Shown here: positions 7,690-15,773 of the stretch, in pieces
Layout of the letters: every line of letters begins with the position of its first letter
How positions within the stretch are numbered: the stretch's first letter is position 1
DNA from: Natronorubrum halalkaliphilum
GTDB taxonomy: Archaea > Halobacteriota > Halobacteria > Halobacteriales > Natrialbaceae
DNA: 48,599 bases
Assembly: GCF_009834785.1 (NCBI RefSeq)
Contig: NZ_WUYX01000068.1
Location: 1-48,599 of the forward strand
Direction of reading: 5' to 3'
Notes under the pieces: model-generated
Seen by the model: the letters and a program-made list of their open reading frames with translations, nothing else
Told to the model about the DNA's origin: nothing
The model's database searches: none
Made by a program: the position numbers and the translations under genes

Positions 7690-8328
7690 TTACGACTCGA
7701 GATACGCCATTGCATCTTCGTCGGATACTTGCCCAAAGTCTGCATAGAACTGCCCGACACCGCTGAATCCTGGTGGCGTCTCGAGACAAACGACCGCGTC
7801 GACCTGCGCCTCGAGATCGGCAATCGTGTCCGGCGGACCGACCGGCACCGCGAGGACAATCCGGGTTGCATCGGACTGTTGGAGTTGGGAGAGGCAGGCT
7901 CTAACGGTCGACCCCGTCGCGACGCCGTCATCGACGACGACCACCGTCTTGTCGGTTAATTCGGGCGCCGATCGACCGCCACGGTAGCGTGCCGCTTTCT
8001 GCCGGGCGTTCTCGGCTTCGGTCTCACGCCGTTCCTGAAAGTACCCCTCGTCGGTCCGCGTTCCGCTAATCGCCCGTTCGTTTCGCCAGACGCTGCCGTC
8101 GCTCGCCACGGCGCCGACGGCGTACTCCGGATTCCCCGGTGCGCCGATCTTCTTCGCGACGACGACGTCCAGTGGCGCCTCGAGCGCGTCCGCGACTGCA
8201 CGGCCGAGCGGGAGGCCGCCGCGTGGAATCGCGAGAACGAGCTCGGCGTGGATCCCCCGCTCGAGCAGGGCCTCGCCGAGCCGTTCCCCGGCGTCGGTTC
8301 TATCGGCAAACTGTCGTGTGCTAGCCAT
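7690..8328 (-). CDS. phosphoribosyltransferase
   Basis: This 212-residue type I phosphoribosyltransferase carries the PRPP-binding loop VVVVDDGVATGSTVRACL, an N-terminal LAIPRGGLPLGRAVAD block and a DVVVAKKIGAPGNPEYAVGAV strand. A flexible charged loop (YFQERRETEAENARQK) corresponds to the catalytic hood. It belongs to the group found beside or fused to dienelactone-hydrolase-like domains. In Mycobacterium, Rv0571c combines the two modules within the dormancy regulon. The substrate base is unknown. The ATG at 8328 (MASTRQFADR) fits a TATA-like element about 30 bases upstream; longer starts give an atypical leader. It is divergent from the hydrolase gene. Confidence 0.9.
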   Translation of the reverse strand: MASTRQFADRTDAGERLGEALLERGIHAELVLAIPRGGLPLGRAVADALEAPLDVVVAKKIGAPGNPEYAVGAVASDGSVWRNERAISGTRTDEGYFQERRETEAENARQKAARYRGGRSAPELTDKTVVVVDDGVATGSTVRACLSQLQQSDATRIVLAVPVGPPDTIADLEAQVDAVVCLETPPGFSGVGQFYADFGQVSDEDAMAYLES

Positions 8329-8357
8329 CGTCCTAGACGAATCCACGAGACGAGAGA

Positions 8358-8367
8358 CCATATAACG
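8358..8367 (-). promoter_or_regulatory. TATA-like element for the phosphoribosyltransferase gene
   Basis: On the minus strand the sequence reads CGTTATATGG, centred about 34 bases before the ATG at 8328. That spacing is usual for a haloarchaeal leaderless or very short-leader transcript. It lies in the 94-base spacer shared with the divergent hydrolase gene. Confidence 0.5.
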
Positions 8368-8422
8368 GACCGTCGAGCGCAACGCTCCCCACCATCACGG
8401 TCGTCGACGGAGTCGTACTAGT

Positions 8423-9076
8423 ATGGGCCACGATATCAACACTGAGAGCATCGTCTCTATCCCGGTCGACGACGGCGATATCGAACTCGAGGGAGCGCTC
8501 GAGATGCCGACGGATGCACCGGGGATCGTCGTCTTCGCCCACGGCAGCGGCTCGAGTCGGAAGAGCCCGCGGAACAACTACGTCGCAAGCGTGATCCGCG
8601 ACCGTGGACTCGGGACGTTGCTGTTCGATCTTCTGACTGAGGCTGAAGACCAGCGACGCGAGAACCGGTTCGACATCCCGTTGCTCACGGATCGGCTCGT
8701 CGCGGTGACCGAGTGGGTGTGGACTCGCGAGACGACACCGGCTGCCAGCGTTGGCTACTTCGGCTCGAGTACGGGTGCTGCGGCCGCACTCCGGGCAGCC
8801 GCACGCCTCGGGAGCGATGTCGATGCCGTCGTCTCTCGCGGCGGACGCGTCGACATGGCCGAGGACGTGCTCGGCGAGGTTCGGGCATTGACGTTGTTCA
8901 TCGTCGGCGGCGAAGACACACAGGTACTCGAGTATAACCGTGAGGCGCGCGCACAACTCGACTGCGAGAACGACCTCCACGTCGTCGAGGGCGCGGGCCA
9001 CCTGTTCGAGGACGAGGGCGAACTCGAGGAGGTCGCCGACGTGGCGGCTGACTGGTTCGCCGACACGGTAGCGTGA
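8423..9076 (+). CDS. dienelactone hydrolase family alpha/beta hydrolase
   Basis: This 217-residue alpha/beta hydrolase has an oxyanion-hole strand GIVVFAHGSGSSRKSPRNNY at about 34-53. The nucleophile elbow is GYFGSSTGA with Ser116. An acid is likely at Asp165 (VGGEDTQV), and the catalytic His193 lies in EGAGHLFEDEGELEEV. Length and motif order match the DLH-like proteins often paired with phosphoribosyltransferases. Substrates of this group are not known; true dienelactone hydrolases normally use Cys, whereas Ser is present here. It is divergent from the phosphoribosyltransferase gene, suggesting shared control. Confidence 0.88.
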   Translation: MGHDINTESIVSIPVDDGDIELEGALEMPTDAPGIVVFAHGSGSSRKSPRNNYVASVIRDRGLGTLLFDLLTEAEDQRRENRFDIPLLTDRLVAVTEWVWTRETTPAASVGYFGSSTGAAAALRAAARLGSDVDAVVSRGGRVDMAEDVLGEVRALTLFIVGGEDTQVLEYNREARAQLDCENDLHVVEGAGHLFEDEGELEEVADVAADWFADTVA

Positions 9077-9175
9077 TATCGTCGGCTAACGAAACGGTTC
9101 AGTGCCCGAGGCGGTACTCGAGCGCACGCTGGACCCCCTAGATTGACACCCCTGCTCGAGGAGTGAACGAGTGCA

Positions 9176-9646
9176 ATGAACTTCGACGAGTTCACCGGCG
9201 ACATACAGCACCGACTCGAGTTCCCCGACACCGGCCGAACGGTACGGACGATTCGGGCGACGCTCATGACACTTGGCGAGCGGATTCCCGAAGGCGCGGC
9301 CGAAGACCTCGCGGCGTCGCTGCCCATAGAAATCAAGTGGTATCTGACCGGAGCAGTTCAGGAACACGGCCAGCGGTTCGACTGGCAGGAGTTCATCTCG
9401 CGGGTCAGCGACCGCGAAGGCGACCGAACCGACTTCTCGGAGGCCGCCTACCACTCCCGGATCGTCGTCGATTTCGTGGAATCACAGGTGCCGCCGTCGG
9501 ACTTCCAGCAGCTTCGGGATCAGCTGCCCGAAAGCGCGGACGACGAGAACTGGGGCAAGCTGTTCGAGGTGGTCGACAGCGGCGGCTGGGGCGACGCGCA
9601 AGAGGCCCAGACCGGCGGCGGTCCGCAGCCTGAGACTGAGGAGTGA
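9176..9646 (+). CDS. DUF2267 domain protein
   Basis: This 156-residue protein carries the DUF2267 repeat pattern. The first unit has LEFPDTGRTVRTIRATLMTLGERIPEGAAEDLAASLP; the second has FSEAAYHSRIVVDFVESQVPPSDFQQLRDQLPE. The last 20 residues are acidic and Gly-rich (GDAQEAQTGG). DUF2267 proteins are all-helical and are often found beside stress genes; no reaction is known. A Usp gene follows 46 bases downstream on the same strand, so the two may form an operon, probably together with the hydrolase 99 bases upstream. Confidence 0.88.
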   Translation: MNFDEFTGDIQHRLEFPDTGRTVRTIRATLMTLGERIPEGAAEDLAASLPIEIKWYLTGAVQEHGQRFDWQEFISRVSDREGDRTDFSEAAYHSRIVVDFVESQVPPSDFQQLRDQLPESADDENWGKLFEVVDSGGWGDAQEAQTGGGPQPETEE

Positions 9647-9692
9647 GTCGCTCGAGGACGGGTATCACGTTCAATCCAAGACGAGAGACACG

Positions 9693-10160
9693 ATGTACGA
9701 CACCATCCTCGTTCCGACCGACGGCAGCCCCGGCGCCGAGCCGGCGATCGAGAACGCGCTCGACCTCGCACGACGGTACGATGCGTCCGTCCACGCGCTC
9801 AGCGTGATCGACGTCGCCGAACTCATGGAACTGGACTATCTCGGCGATCGGACTGACTTCGAGCGGACGATCGAACCCCTCGAGGACGCGGCCAAAGACG
9901 CGGTCCAAACGGTCGTGGCGCAAGCTCGAGAGAGGGACGCCGATCTCGAGGTCGTCACCGTCGTCCGTCAGGGAATACCCTTCGAGGTGATTCTCGAGTA
10001 CGCCGATCGCATCGATGCGGACCTGATCGTGATGGGAACCCACGGTCGCCGCGGGCTGTCACGATTCCTCCTCGGGAGCACGACCGAGCGAATCGTGCGG
10101 GCTTCGCCTGTCCCTGTGCTAACCGTCCGGTTTCCCGAGGATTCCGAGGGGTCCGAGTGA
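9693..10160 (+). CDS. universal stress protein (UspA), single domain
   Basis: This 155-residue UspA domain begins MYDTILVPTDGSPGAE and carries the signature MGTHGRRGLSRFLLGSTTERIV and the terminal strand VPVLTVRFPED. All ATP-binding glycines are present. It lies directly after the DUF2267 gene, probably in one operon. Its 3' end faces the glycerol dehydrogenase gene across 92 bases of convergent spacer with no clear terminator. Confidence 0.94.
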   Translation: MYDTILVPTDGSPGAEPAIENALDLARRYDASVHALSVIDVAELMELDYLGDRTDFERTIEPLEDAAKDAVQTVVAQARERDADLEVVTVVRQGIPFEVILEYADRIDADLIVMGTHGRRGLSRFLLGSTTERIVRASPVPVLTVRFPEDSEGSE

Positions 10161-10252
10161 CTGTCGGCGTTCGGTTGCCCTGAAACCTGCCTACTCCCAC
10201 TGCACAGCGGTCCGTGCCAGACCACTCATCGATCGTCACGTCACCACTCCCG

Positions 10253-11365
10253 TCATTCCCCGCCGCGTCCGCCCGCCGAGAGACGGTGGCCGATCGCGTC
10301 CGCACCGACGAGCGCGTCGCGCACGTCCGCAGGTACCACCGGGAATGGTTCGTTGTGGATCGTCTCCTCCTCGGCACAGGCGGCTTCCGCCACGACCTCA
10401 AGGTCCTCGATCGAGGGATCCTCGAGCCCGATTTCGGCGAGCGTCGTCGGTAGCCCGACAGAAACTGCGAAGCCGGCAACGTCCTCGACGAATGCGTCGT
10501 CGCGTCCCTCGAGGACGAGCTGTGCGATCGTCCCGATAGTCACCTTCTCGCCGTGGGTTGCATCGTGGGTCGCCTCGAGCTGCGTGAGGCCGTTGTGGAT
10601 CGCGTGCGCGGCGGCGAGTCCGCCGCTTTCGAAGCCAAGACCGCTGAGCAGGGTGTTGGCCTCGACGACGGCTTCGACGCTGTCGGTGACGGCGTCACGC
10701 TCGACGGCGTCGACCGCCGATCGGCCGTGTTCTCGCAACGTCGTGTACGCGAGTCTGGCGATCTGCTGGGCCGTTCGCGTCGAGCGCGTCCCGAAGATCG
10801 TCGTCGCCCCCGATCGGTGGGCCGCCTCGGCCTCGAACCAGGTCGCCAGCGCGTCGCCGATCCCACCGCGGAACAGCCGCGTCGGCGCCTCGGCGACGAT
10901 TTCGGTGTCGACGAGGACGAGTTCGGGATGCCGCTCGTAGACGTGAAACTCGACGAACTCGCCGTCTTCGGTGTAGATGACGGCGACGGAACTCGTCGGC
11001 GCATCGGTCGAGGCGATCGTCGGCAGCGAAACGAGCGCCCCGCCGGTGTGCTCGCGGGCGGCCCGTGCGGTGTCGATAGCCTTGCCGCCGCCCATACCGA
11101 CGATCACGTCGGCGCCGTACTCCTCGTGGACGCCGGCAATGCGCTCGATTTCGGCCTCGGAGCACTCGCCGTTGAACTCCTCGAGCGTGACGTCGAATCC
11201 ACCCGCCTTGAGTCCGTCCCGGACGCGATCGCCGACGAGATCGAGGACGAATTCGTCCCCGAGAACGACGGCGCTGTCTCCGAGATCAGCGGCGTGGTCG
11301 CCGAGTTCGTCGGTAGTGTTTCGACCCTGTACGTATCCTGCTGGAGATCTAAATACCTGTGTCAC
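10253..11365 (-). CDS. gldA: glycerol dehydrogenase (iron-containing alcohol dehydrogenase superfamily)
   Basis: This 370-residue protein matches NAD-dependent GldA, which oxidises glycerol to dihydroxyacetone. It has an N-terminal VFRSPAGYVQGRN strand and the nucleotide-binding VIVGMGGGKAIDTAR (about 88-101). The presumed Zn ligands are Asp171 (GGIGDALATW), His254 (AAAHAIHNGL) and His271 (DATHGEKV), closely matching the known spacing in Bacillus GldA. The frame is open about 94 codons further upstream, but that extension is Arg-rich. The GTG at 11365 follows a GAGGAG ribosome-binding-like string and gives the family N-terminus. The archaeal lipid enzyme EgsA is related but has a different N-terminus, so GldA is favoured. 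Glycerol is a common haloarchaeal carbon source. Confidence 0.88.
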   Translation of the reverse strand: MTQVFRSPAGYVQGRNTTDELGDHAADLGDSAVVLGDEFVLDLVGDRVRDGLKAGGFDVTLEEFNGECSEAEIERIAGVHEEYGADVIVGMGGGKAIDTARAAREHTGGALVSLPTIASTDAPTSSVAVIYTEDGEFVEFHVYERHPELVLVDTEIVAEAPTRLFRGGIGDALATWFEAEAAHRSGATTIFGTRSTRTAQQIARLAYTTLREHGRSAVDAVERDAVTDSVEAVVEANTLLSGLGFESGGLAAAHAIHNGLTQLEATHDATHGEKVTIGTIAQLVLEGRDDAFVEDVAGFAVSVGLPTTLAEIGLEDPSIEDLEVVAEAACAEEETIHNEPFPVVPADVRDALVGADAIGHRLSAGGRGGE

Positions 11366-11878
11366 GCGTTCTCCTCGAGACTGGCGTCTCGAATCCGCTC
11401 GGAGCGCTACCACAGGTACGACTAAATAAGCAGGCGGTTTGTCAGATTTCGAATGGAAGGGCGATTCGATCCAGGAACGAAGCCCCGTCGGAGACGTTGC
11501 TACTGATCGCGAACGGGGACTCTCAGGGCCGACCAAACGGACAGACTCCGCTCGCAAATCGACACCTCGAGGTCGGTCGCCGAGAGGGGTCGATTTGCGA
11601 GCGACTCGCCGTCGCGCCTCCTCTCGAGGACTGACGACCCCAATCATCTTCGTCCGTCCGGGTCACCGCCCACCGCGCTGGTGCTATCGTCTCACTTCCG
11701 GAACTGGTCTGGGCTTCCATCCGCCCCCGGCGGGTAACTCATCAGTGGCTTTCCCCTCGTCGATGTCGACGGCCACCCGTCTGCCGACCTTCAACACCGG
11801 AGACGGAAGCAGCCGAGCTAACGGCTATCAGCGGCAATAGTACAGAAACGGTGTTACGGAGATTGAGCTGTAGAAACG
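11366..11878. other. non-coding stretch upstream of gldA
   Basis: No gene is supported here. A plus-strand open frame (11439-11840) is Arg- and Ser-rich, unlike the acidic proteins around it, and is judged to be a chance frame. The stretch holds a strong inverted repeat at 11549-11603 and ends at the IS630 relic. Confidence 0.6.
11549..11603. repeat. 15-bp perfect inverted repeat (long hairpin)
   Basis: The arm CGCTCGCAAATCGAC (11549-11563) is perfectly complementary to GTCGATTTGCGAGCG (11589-11603). The 25-base loop is itself rich in CTCGAGG-type bases. It lies about 185 bases upstream of the gldA start. No T-run follows, so an ordinary terminator is not evident. It may be a recombination site, a structured RNA or a mobile-element end. 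Confidence 0.6.
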
Positions 11879-12786
11879 TTAGAACTCTTTACTCGGATAC
11901 TTCTATCGCGTGTAACGGACCATCCCGACGCGATATTTGTCGAGGAATTACAAGCTACCCTGTGAAATGTGGAGGGAAAGAGGTCGACACAACGGCTAGT
12001 AGCTGCAATAGCGTATAATATAGCCTCACACGGACCGAACTAGCCGATCGGTACGACGTTCGGCGACGAACGATCCACAACTGATCAATCGACTCGATAT
12101 CGGCAAGCCGCTTGAGCATGCTGTCACTGATACTCAGTGATCTAGTAGAAAGGAGAAAACCTCGGAAAAAGATGAAAAAGCTCGAGCAAAAGTACGATGT
12201 CGAATACTCAGTCCTGTGTTGTCGGCGGTTGCTCAAAGAACAGAGATTGAGTTACCAGAAACCACGCCGAACAGTCGCTGAACCTGAAGCTGAGGGACAA
12301 GATCTGTTCCGCGAGGTACTAAAAAACGGCGGGGAATGAACGCCACAGTAGTCTGTATCGATTATACCAAAACCCGTTCACGTGGCCATTTATCGAATAA
12401 TCAGGCAAGGGCGACTGGAGGTATCTGTTAGGCGCGATCGCCAGAGGCAGCAATTGCTTTTTTGCCGATTTGAAGAGTATGTTACCGTCGTCCACGCAAT
12501 TGATATCACTTTCACGACATATAAAAGAGGCCGATGTGAATTGATTATTGTGCCGAGTTACCTCCCGTATTTTGATGTCTGTCATCACGGAACAAGCGGC
12601 TCGTGACGGCCTCGTCTTCGTAACATCGCCAGGGTATTTGCCGGCGCTAAACCCTGTTGAAGAGTGTTGGAGCTAACTTCAGGCGCGCTCACCAATCGCT
12701 TCTTGACTCATACAACGACCCACACCAACAACTGATACCGCTCTTGCTCAGCTTCCCGCCCCAATATATGAGCAATTATTTCTAAT
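11879..12786 (+). pseudogene. degenerate IS630-family transposase (copy 1)
   Basis: Recognisable pieces of an IS630-type transposase occur in order but in several frames with many stops. An N-terminal piece reads HPDAIFVEEL, and the HTH region has ELADRYDVRRRTIHN. A middle piece has KKLEQKYDVEYSVLCCRRLLKEQRLSYQKPR. The catalytic region has DWRYLLGAIARG, FEEYVT, and AARDGLVFVTSP leading to LPALNPVEECW; the last is the typical DDE end. The C-terminus ends at MSNYF. The copy is clearly dead. It is collinear with a second copy at 23.9-24.8 kb in the same orientation. Lower GC than the neighbours also fits an imported element. Confidence 0.85.
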
Positions 12787-13184
12787 GCTATCGTCATACG
12801 GCCCTGTTCAATAGAGCCAACTATAGCCCCCACTGAAGGCTCAGACACAATCAGTTCCACGCCAACTATGGGATTGGTGTGGACCATTTCAGTCGTGACT
12901 ATAGCGGCTCAATTGTAAATCGTCTGTTGGAACCATCGATAGATATGCAACTGACGCATCCGGATGATTCCTCATTTAATACGTTGGAATATACTCTCAC
13001 CAACAGATAACAATAGTACGACTGTAAATCAGGCCGTCCTATCTGGCTCGGAATTCAGCTCTGTTGAAAACAGATCCCATTCTATGGGTACGGAACGCAA
13101 GGAAGCTCTCTCAGAATACAATTTGTAGGATCGAAAGCCACATCGATGGGTGAATCCGTGTTCTACCGTACCGAACACTCCGTG
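12787..13184. other. non-coding, repeat-bearing spacer
   Basis: No gene is seen between the IS630 relic and the IclR gene. It contains the 84-bp element described separately. Near its end is a short palindrome, TCTGTT, GAA, AACAGA (13060-13074), that recalls insertion-sequence borders common in haloarchaea. Composition is AT-rich compared with the gene regions. Confidence 0.55.
12821..12904 (+). repeat. 84-bp MITE-like element, copy A
   Basis: The element is bounded at both ends by CTATAG. Reading inward from each end gives CTATAG, five variable bases, ACTGAA, so the ends are imperfect terminal inverted repeats. Outside the box the inversion continues as GAGCC on the left and GGCTC on the right. 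The inside shares ACTATGGGATTGGTGT-like sequence with copy B at 37141-37224, which is in the opposite orientation and is also exactly 84 bases long. No coding capacity. Confidence 0.6.
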
Positions 13185-13949
13185 TCAGGAGTATCTGACG
13201 TCGATGCTGATGGCGTTGGCCGTGTTGACGATGGTTTTCGGCAGTTCATTACCGAACAGCTGATCATCGATTCGGCTTGTTGGTCCTGAAACGCTCACGG
13301 CTGCATATTCGTCCTCGGAAAGCTTGATCGGTGCTGCAATGCACCGGAGGCCCGCAAGCCGTTCTTCGTCATCCAGTGCATATCCCCGGGATCGAATCTC
13401 TTCCAGTTCGGTAAACAGCTCCTCACGGTCTGTAATCGTGTTCTCAGTCAATGCTGGAAGCCCGTGCTGGTCAAGAATCTCTTCGACTCGCTCTCGAGGC
13501 AGGTTTGCGAGGATCGCCTTTCCGAGCGCGGTGCAGTGGAGGTATTCCCGGTCCAAGGTGTACGGATCGAGATAGAGCGAGTTGTCGCCGCGAGAGACGA
13601 TCACGAATACTCCTCGTCCATTTTCTTCGACCAGTAGCTTCGCAAATTCGCCCGTCTCTTGGGCGAGTTCGTGCACGTTTGCTCGAGCGCTGTCGTAAAT
13701 TTCCAGTCGGTGTTTGGCGTGCTCACCGATGTGGATGAATCGCAGGGCAACCCGGTACTCGTTCCCGTCTTTGATAACGTATCCGAGCTTACAGAGGGTG
13801 TGTAGATGATTGTGGATCGTACTTGCTGGTAACTCGAGTTTGTTCGCGAGTTCCGTTACGCCTGCGGTTTCGAGCCGCTTGAGCTCCTCTATGATCCTGA
13901 ACGAGGTTTCAACAGCCTGGATCGGCGTATCTGAGTCACGCGTTGTCAC
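13185..13949 (-). CDS. IclR family transcriptional regulator
   Basis: This protein of about 254 residues has an N-terminal winged HTH (IQAVETSFRIIEELKRLETAGVTELANKLELPASTIHNHLHTL) followed by a GYVIKDGNEYRVALRF wing. The C-terminal IclR effector domain has the features ARANVHELAQETGEFAKLLV, YLHCTALGKAILANLP, ITDREELFTELEEIRSRGYALDDEE, and AAPIKLSEDEYAAVSVSGP. IclR proteins bind small metabolites and control catabolic operons. The GTG at 13949 was chosen because the domain starts there and a TATA-like element lies about 30 bases upstream; the longer ATG start adds 58 atypical residues. It is likely the local regulator of the transport and catabolism island. Confidence 0.92.
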   Translation of the reverse strand: MTTRDSDTPIQAVETSFRIIEELKRLETAGVTELANKLELPASTIHNHLHTLCKLGYVIKDGNEYRVALRFIHIGEHAKHRLEIYDSARANVHELAQETGEFAKLLVEENGRGVFVIVSRGDNSLYLDPYTLDREYLHCTALGKAILANLPRERVEEILDQHGLPALTENTITDREELFTELEEIRSRGYALDDEERLAGLRCIAAPIKLSEDEYAAVSVSGPTSRIDDQLFGNELPKTIVNTANAISIDVRYS

Positions 13950-13975
13950 AGTAGTTGTAGAAGGAGCGTACAGTC

Positions 13976-13983
13976 GTATAAGT
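13976..13983 (-). promoter_or_regulatory. TATA-like element for the IclR gene
   Basis: The minus strand reads ACTTATACG about 30 bases before the GTG at 13949, in an AT-rich stretch with a run of A residues. The spacing suits a leaderless transcript and supports the chosen start. Confidence 0.5.
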
Positions 13984-14146
13984 GTTTTTTCAAACCTGTG
14001 ATGGGATTCACCAGAGTTGAATTTCGAATCAGCTACTGTGATTTCCCGAGAGGTGATGGTACCTCGGTACACGAAGTAAGCCACCCAAACTCGTAAATAA
14101 AGGGGTATACCTTCTAAAAACAAAATTACGGGGCGCGTTACCGGCT

Positions 14147-15517
14147 TTACGAGGCGTCGTTCGTACTCGCTCGAATGGCGTCTTCGATGATCTCGAGGCC
14201 GATTTCGGCCTGTTCGTGCGTGAGGACGAGGGGCGGAAGCAGTCGCAGGATATTGCCGTGACGGCCTGCCGTCCAGACGAGGACGCCGTGTTCGTAACAG
14301 TACTGCTGAATAGCATCGACGGCGTTGCCATCAGGCGCGCCGCTCCTGTCGACAAATTCGGCACCGATGAAAAGCCCTTTTCCTCGAACCGATGCGAGAG
14401 CGGGATTGGTCTCGCCGATTTCAGTAAGCCGTGAGCGAATGACGTCGCCCAACTCACGAGCGTGAGCTAACAGGTCATGGGATTCGATGTATTCGATTGC
14501 CCGAGCACCGGCGCGCATCCCGACGACGTGACCGCGGTAGGTCCCGGCGTGACCACCTGGTTCCCACGTATCGAGGTCCTCGTGATAGATGGTGGCCGAC
14601 AGGGGGAATCCGATGCCTCCAAGCGCTTTCGCCGAGGTAATTGCGTCCGGTGTGACATCGTACCACTCGCTGGCCCACCATTTCCCGGTTCGGCCGAAAC
14701 CACTCTGGATCTCGTCGAAGATAAGCGGAAGTTCGTTCTCGTCTGCGATTGTCCGAAGCCCTTCGAGGAAGCCCTTCGGTGGAACGATGACGCCGCCTTC
14801 GCCTTGAATCGGTTCGACGAAGATACCGGCAGGGTTGGCAAGTCCACCGTAGGGGTCTTCGACTATCGACCGCACTTCGGTCAGAGCGTCTCTGACAGCT
14901 GTTTCCGGATCCTTGTCCTGGCGGAACGGATACGGATACGGGGCATGAACGACGTCGGGAAGCAGCGGCGTATAATCGCTCTTGAAGCTCTTATTCGACG
15001 TGAGGCTCATTGCTCCGCTCGTCGCACCGTGGTAGCCGCCGCGGAACGCGATGAGTCCGTCGCCACCGGTGTTGTGCTTTGCGAGTTTGATTGCTGCTTC
15101 GTTCGCATCGCTTCCGGTGGGGCCGCCGAAGACGACGCGGCTGTTTCCAGCGAGGTTTCCCGGCGCAATCGTCTCAAGTTTGTCGATCAGTTCCAGCCGC
15201 GCATCGGTCGGGAAATCGATCGTATGGACCAGTTTGTCGGTCTGTTCGTGTACAGCCTCCAAAACATACGGGTTCGAGTGGCCGACGTTCAAAACGCCGA
15301 TCCCCGCGAAGAAGTCGAGGTACGTGTTTCCGTCGACGTCTCGGATGGTCGCACCTTTTCCTTCTTCAAACGCGAGCGGGATGTCGTTCGGATAGGCAAC
15401 TGCGCTACTGTCGATCTCGTCTTGCCGTGCGATCAAACGTTTGGATTTCGGGCCGGGAACGGTATCAACATCAGGTGCATCGAACTGGAATTCGTCAATC
15501 GGTGGTCCTACAACCAT
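14147..15517 (-). CDS. class III PLP-dependent aminotransferase
   Basis: This 456-residue fold-type I aminotransferase of class III belongs to the GABA, ornithine and diaminobutyrate group. The motifs are [17 protein letters not shown] (130-146), FRGGYHGAT with the stacking Tyr162, [26 protein letters not shown] with the PLP Asp268, and [16 protein letters not shown] with the Schiff-base Lys297. Such enzymes move an amino group from an omega-amine to 2-oxoglutarate or pyruvate. The N-terminal [13 protein letters not shown] segment fits the 4-aminobutyrate branch. It lies next to the IclR gene on the same strand and divergent from a Pot-type binding protein. The likely role is diamine or omega-amino-acid catabolism; the substrate is inferred. 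Confidence 0.9.
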   Translation of the reverse strand: MVVGPPIDEFQFDAPDVDTVPGPKSKRLIARQDEIDSSAVAYPNDIPLAFEEGKGATIRDVDGNTYLDFFAGIGVLNVGHSNPYVLEAVHEQTDKLVHTIDFPTDARLELIDKLETIAPGNLAGNSRVVFGGPTGSDANEAAIKLAKHNTGGDGLIAFRGGYHGATSGAMSLTSNKSFKSDYTPLLPDVVHAPYPYPFRQDKDPETAVRDALTEVRSIVEDPYGGLANPAGIFVEPIQGEGGVIVPPKGFLEGLRTIADENELPLIFDEIQSGFGRTGKWWASEWYDVTPDAITSAKALGGIGFPLSATIYHEDLDTWEPGGHAGTYRGHVVGMRAGARAIEYIESHDLLAHARELGDVIRSRLTEIGETNPALASVRGKGLFIGAEFVDRSGAPDGNAVDAIQQYCYEHGVLVWTAGRHGNILRLLPPLVLTHEQAEIGLEIIEDAIRASTNDAS

Positions 15518-15539
15518 AACCTCTCGTTCCCAGTTGGAG

Positions 15540-15548
15540 GATAAATAG
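15540..15548 (-). promoter_or_regulatory. TATA-like element for the aminotransferase gene
   Basis: The minus strand reads CTATTTATC, 24-32 bases before the ATG at 15517, in the divergent spacer shared with the binding-protein gene. The spacing suits leaderless transcription. Confidence 0.5.
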
Positions 15549-15739
15549 GTTTGGCTGTTGCTACGGAATCTCGTTCGGACTCCGGACGGTTCGATGAGAC
15601 TTTTACCGAGATATCTATCTCCAGTGAGTGGTCCGGCGCTTTCGAGCCAGTTATCGTGGTTGCTGTGACCCGGTCAGCCGGTTGCCAGCACCGACTTGCA
15701 AGCGGTTTGTGGCCGATATAGTTTGATATTCGACGAAAC

Positions 15740-15747
15740 GCTTAAGA
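15740..15747 (+). promoter_or_regulatory. TATA-like element for the binding-protein gene
   Basis: GCTTAAGA lies about 30 bases before the ATG at 15774. This spacing favours the ATG just ahead of the Tat signal over the upstream in-frame starts. Confidence 0.45.
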
Positions 15748-15773
15748 TGGTGGAGTTTACACTCCTATTTGGT

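Noticed and set aside
6425-7747. Plus-strand open frame of 440 codons opposite the CBS gene
   Set aside because: It is antisense to four clear CBS domains and lacks any family signature.
10253-11365. EgsA (glycerol-1-phosphate dehydrogenase) as an alternative name
   Set aside because: The N-terminus and metal-ligand spacing fit GldA better, and EgsA would be expected in a conserved lipid context.
11439-11840. Plus-strand frame of 133 codons upstream of gldA
   Set aside because: The composition is basic and Ser/Pro-rich, unlike haloarchaeal proteins, and the frame runs across the strong inverted repeat.
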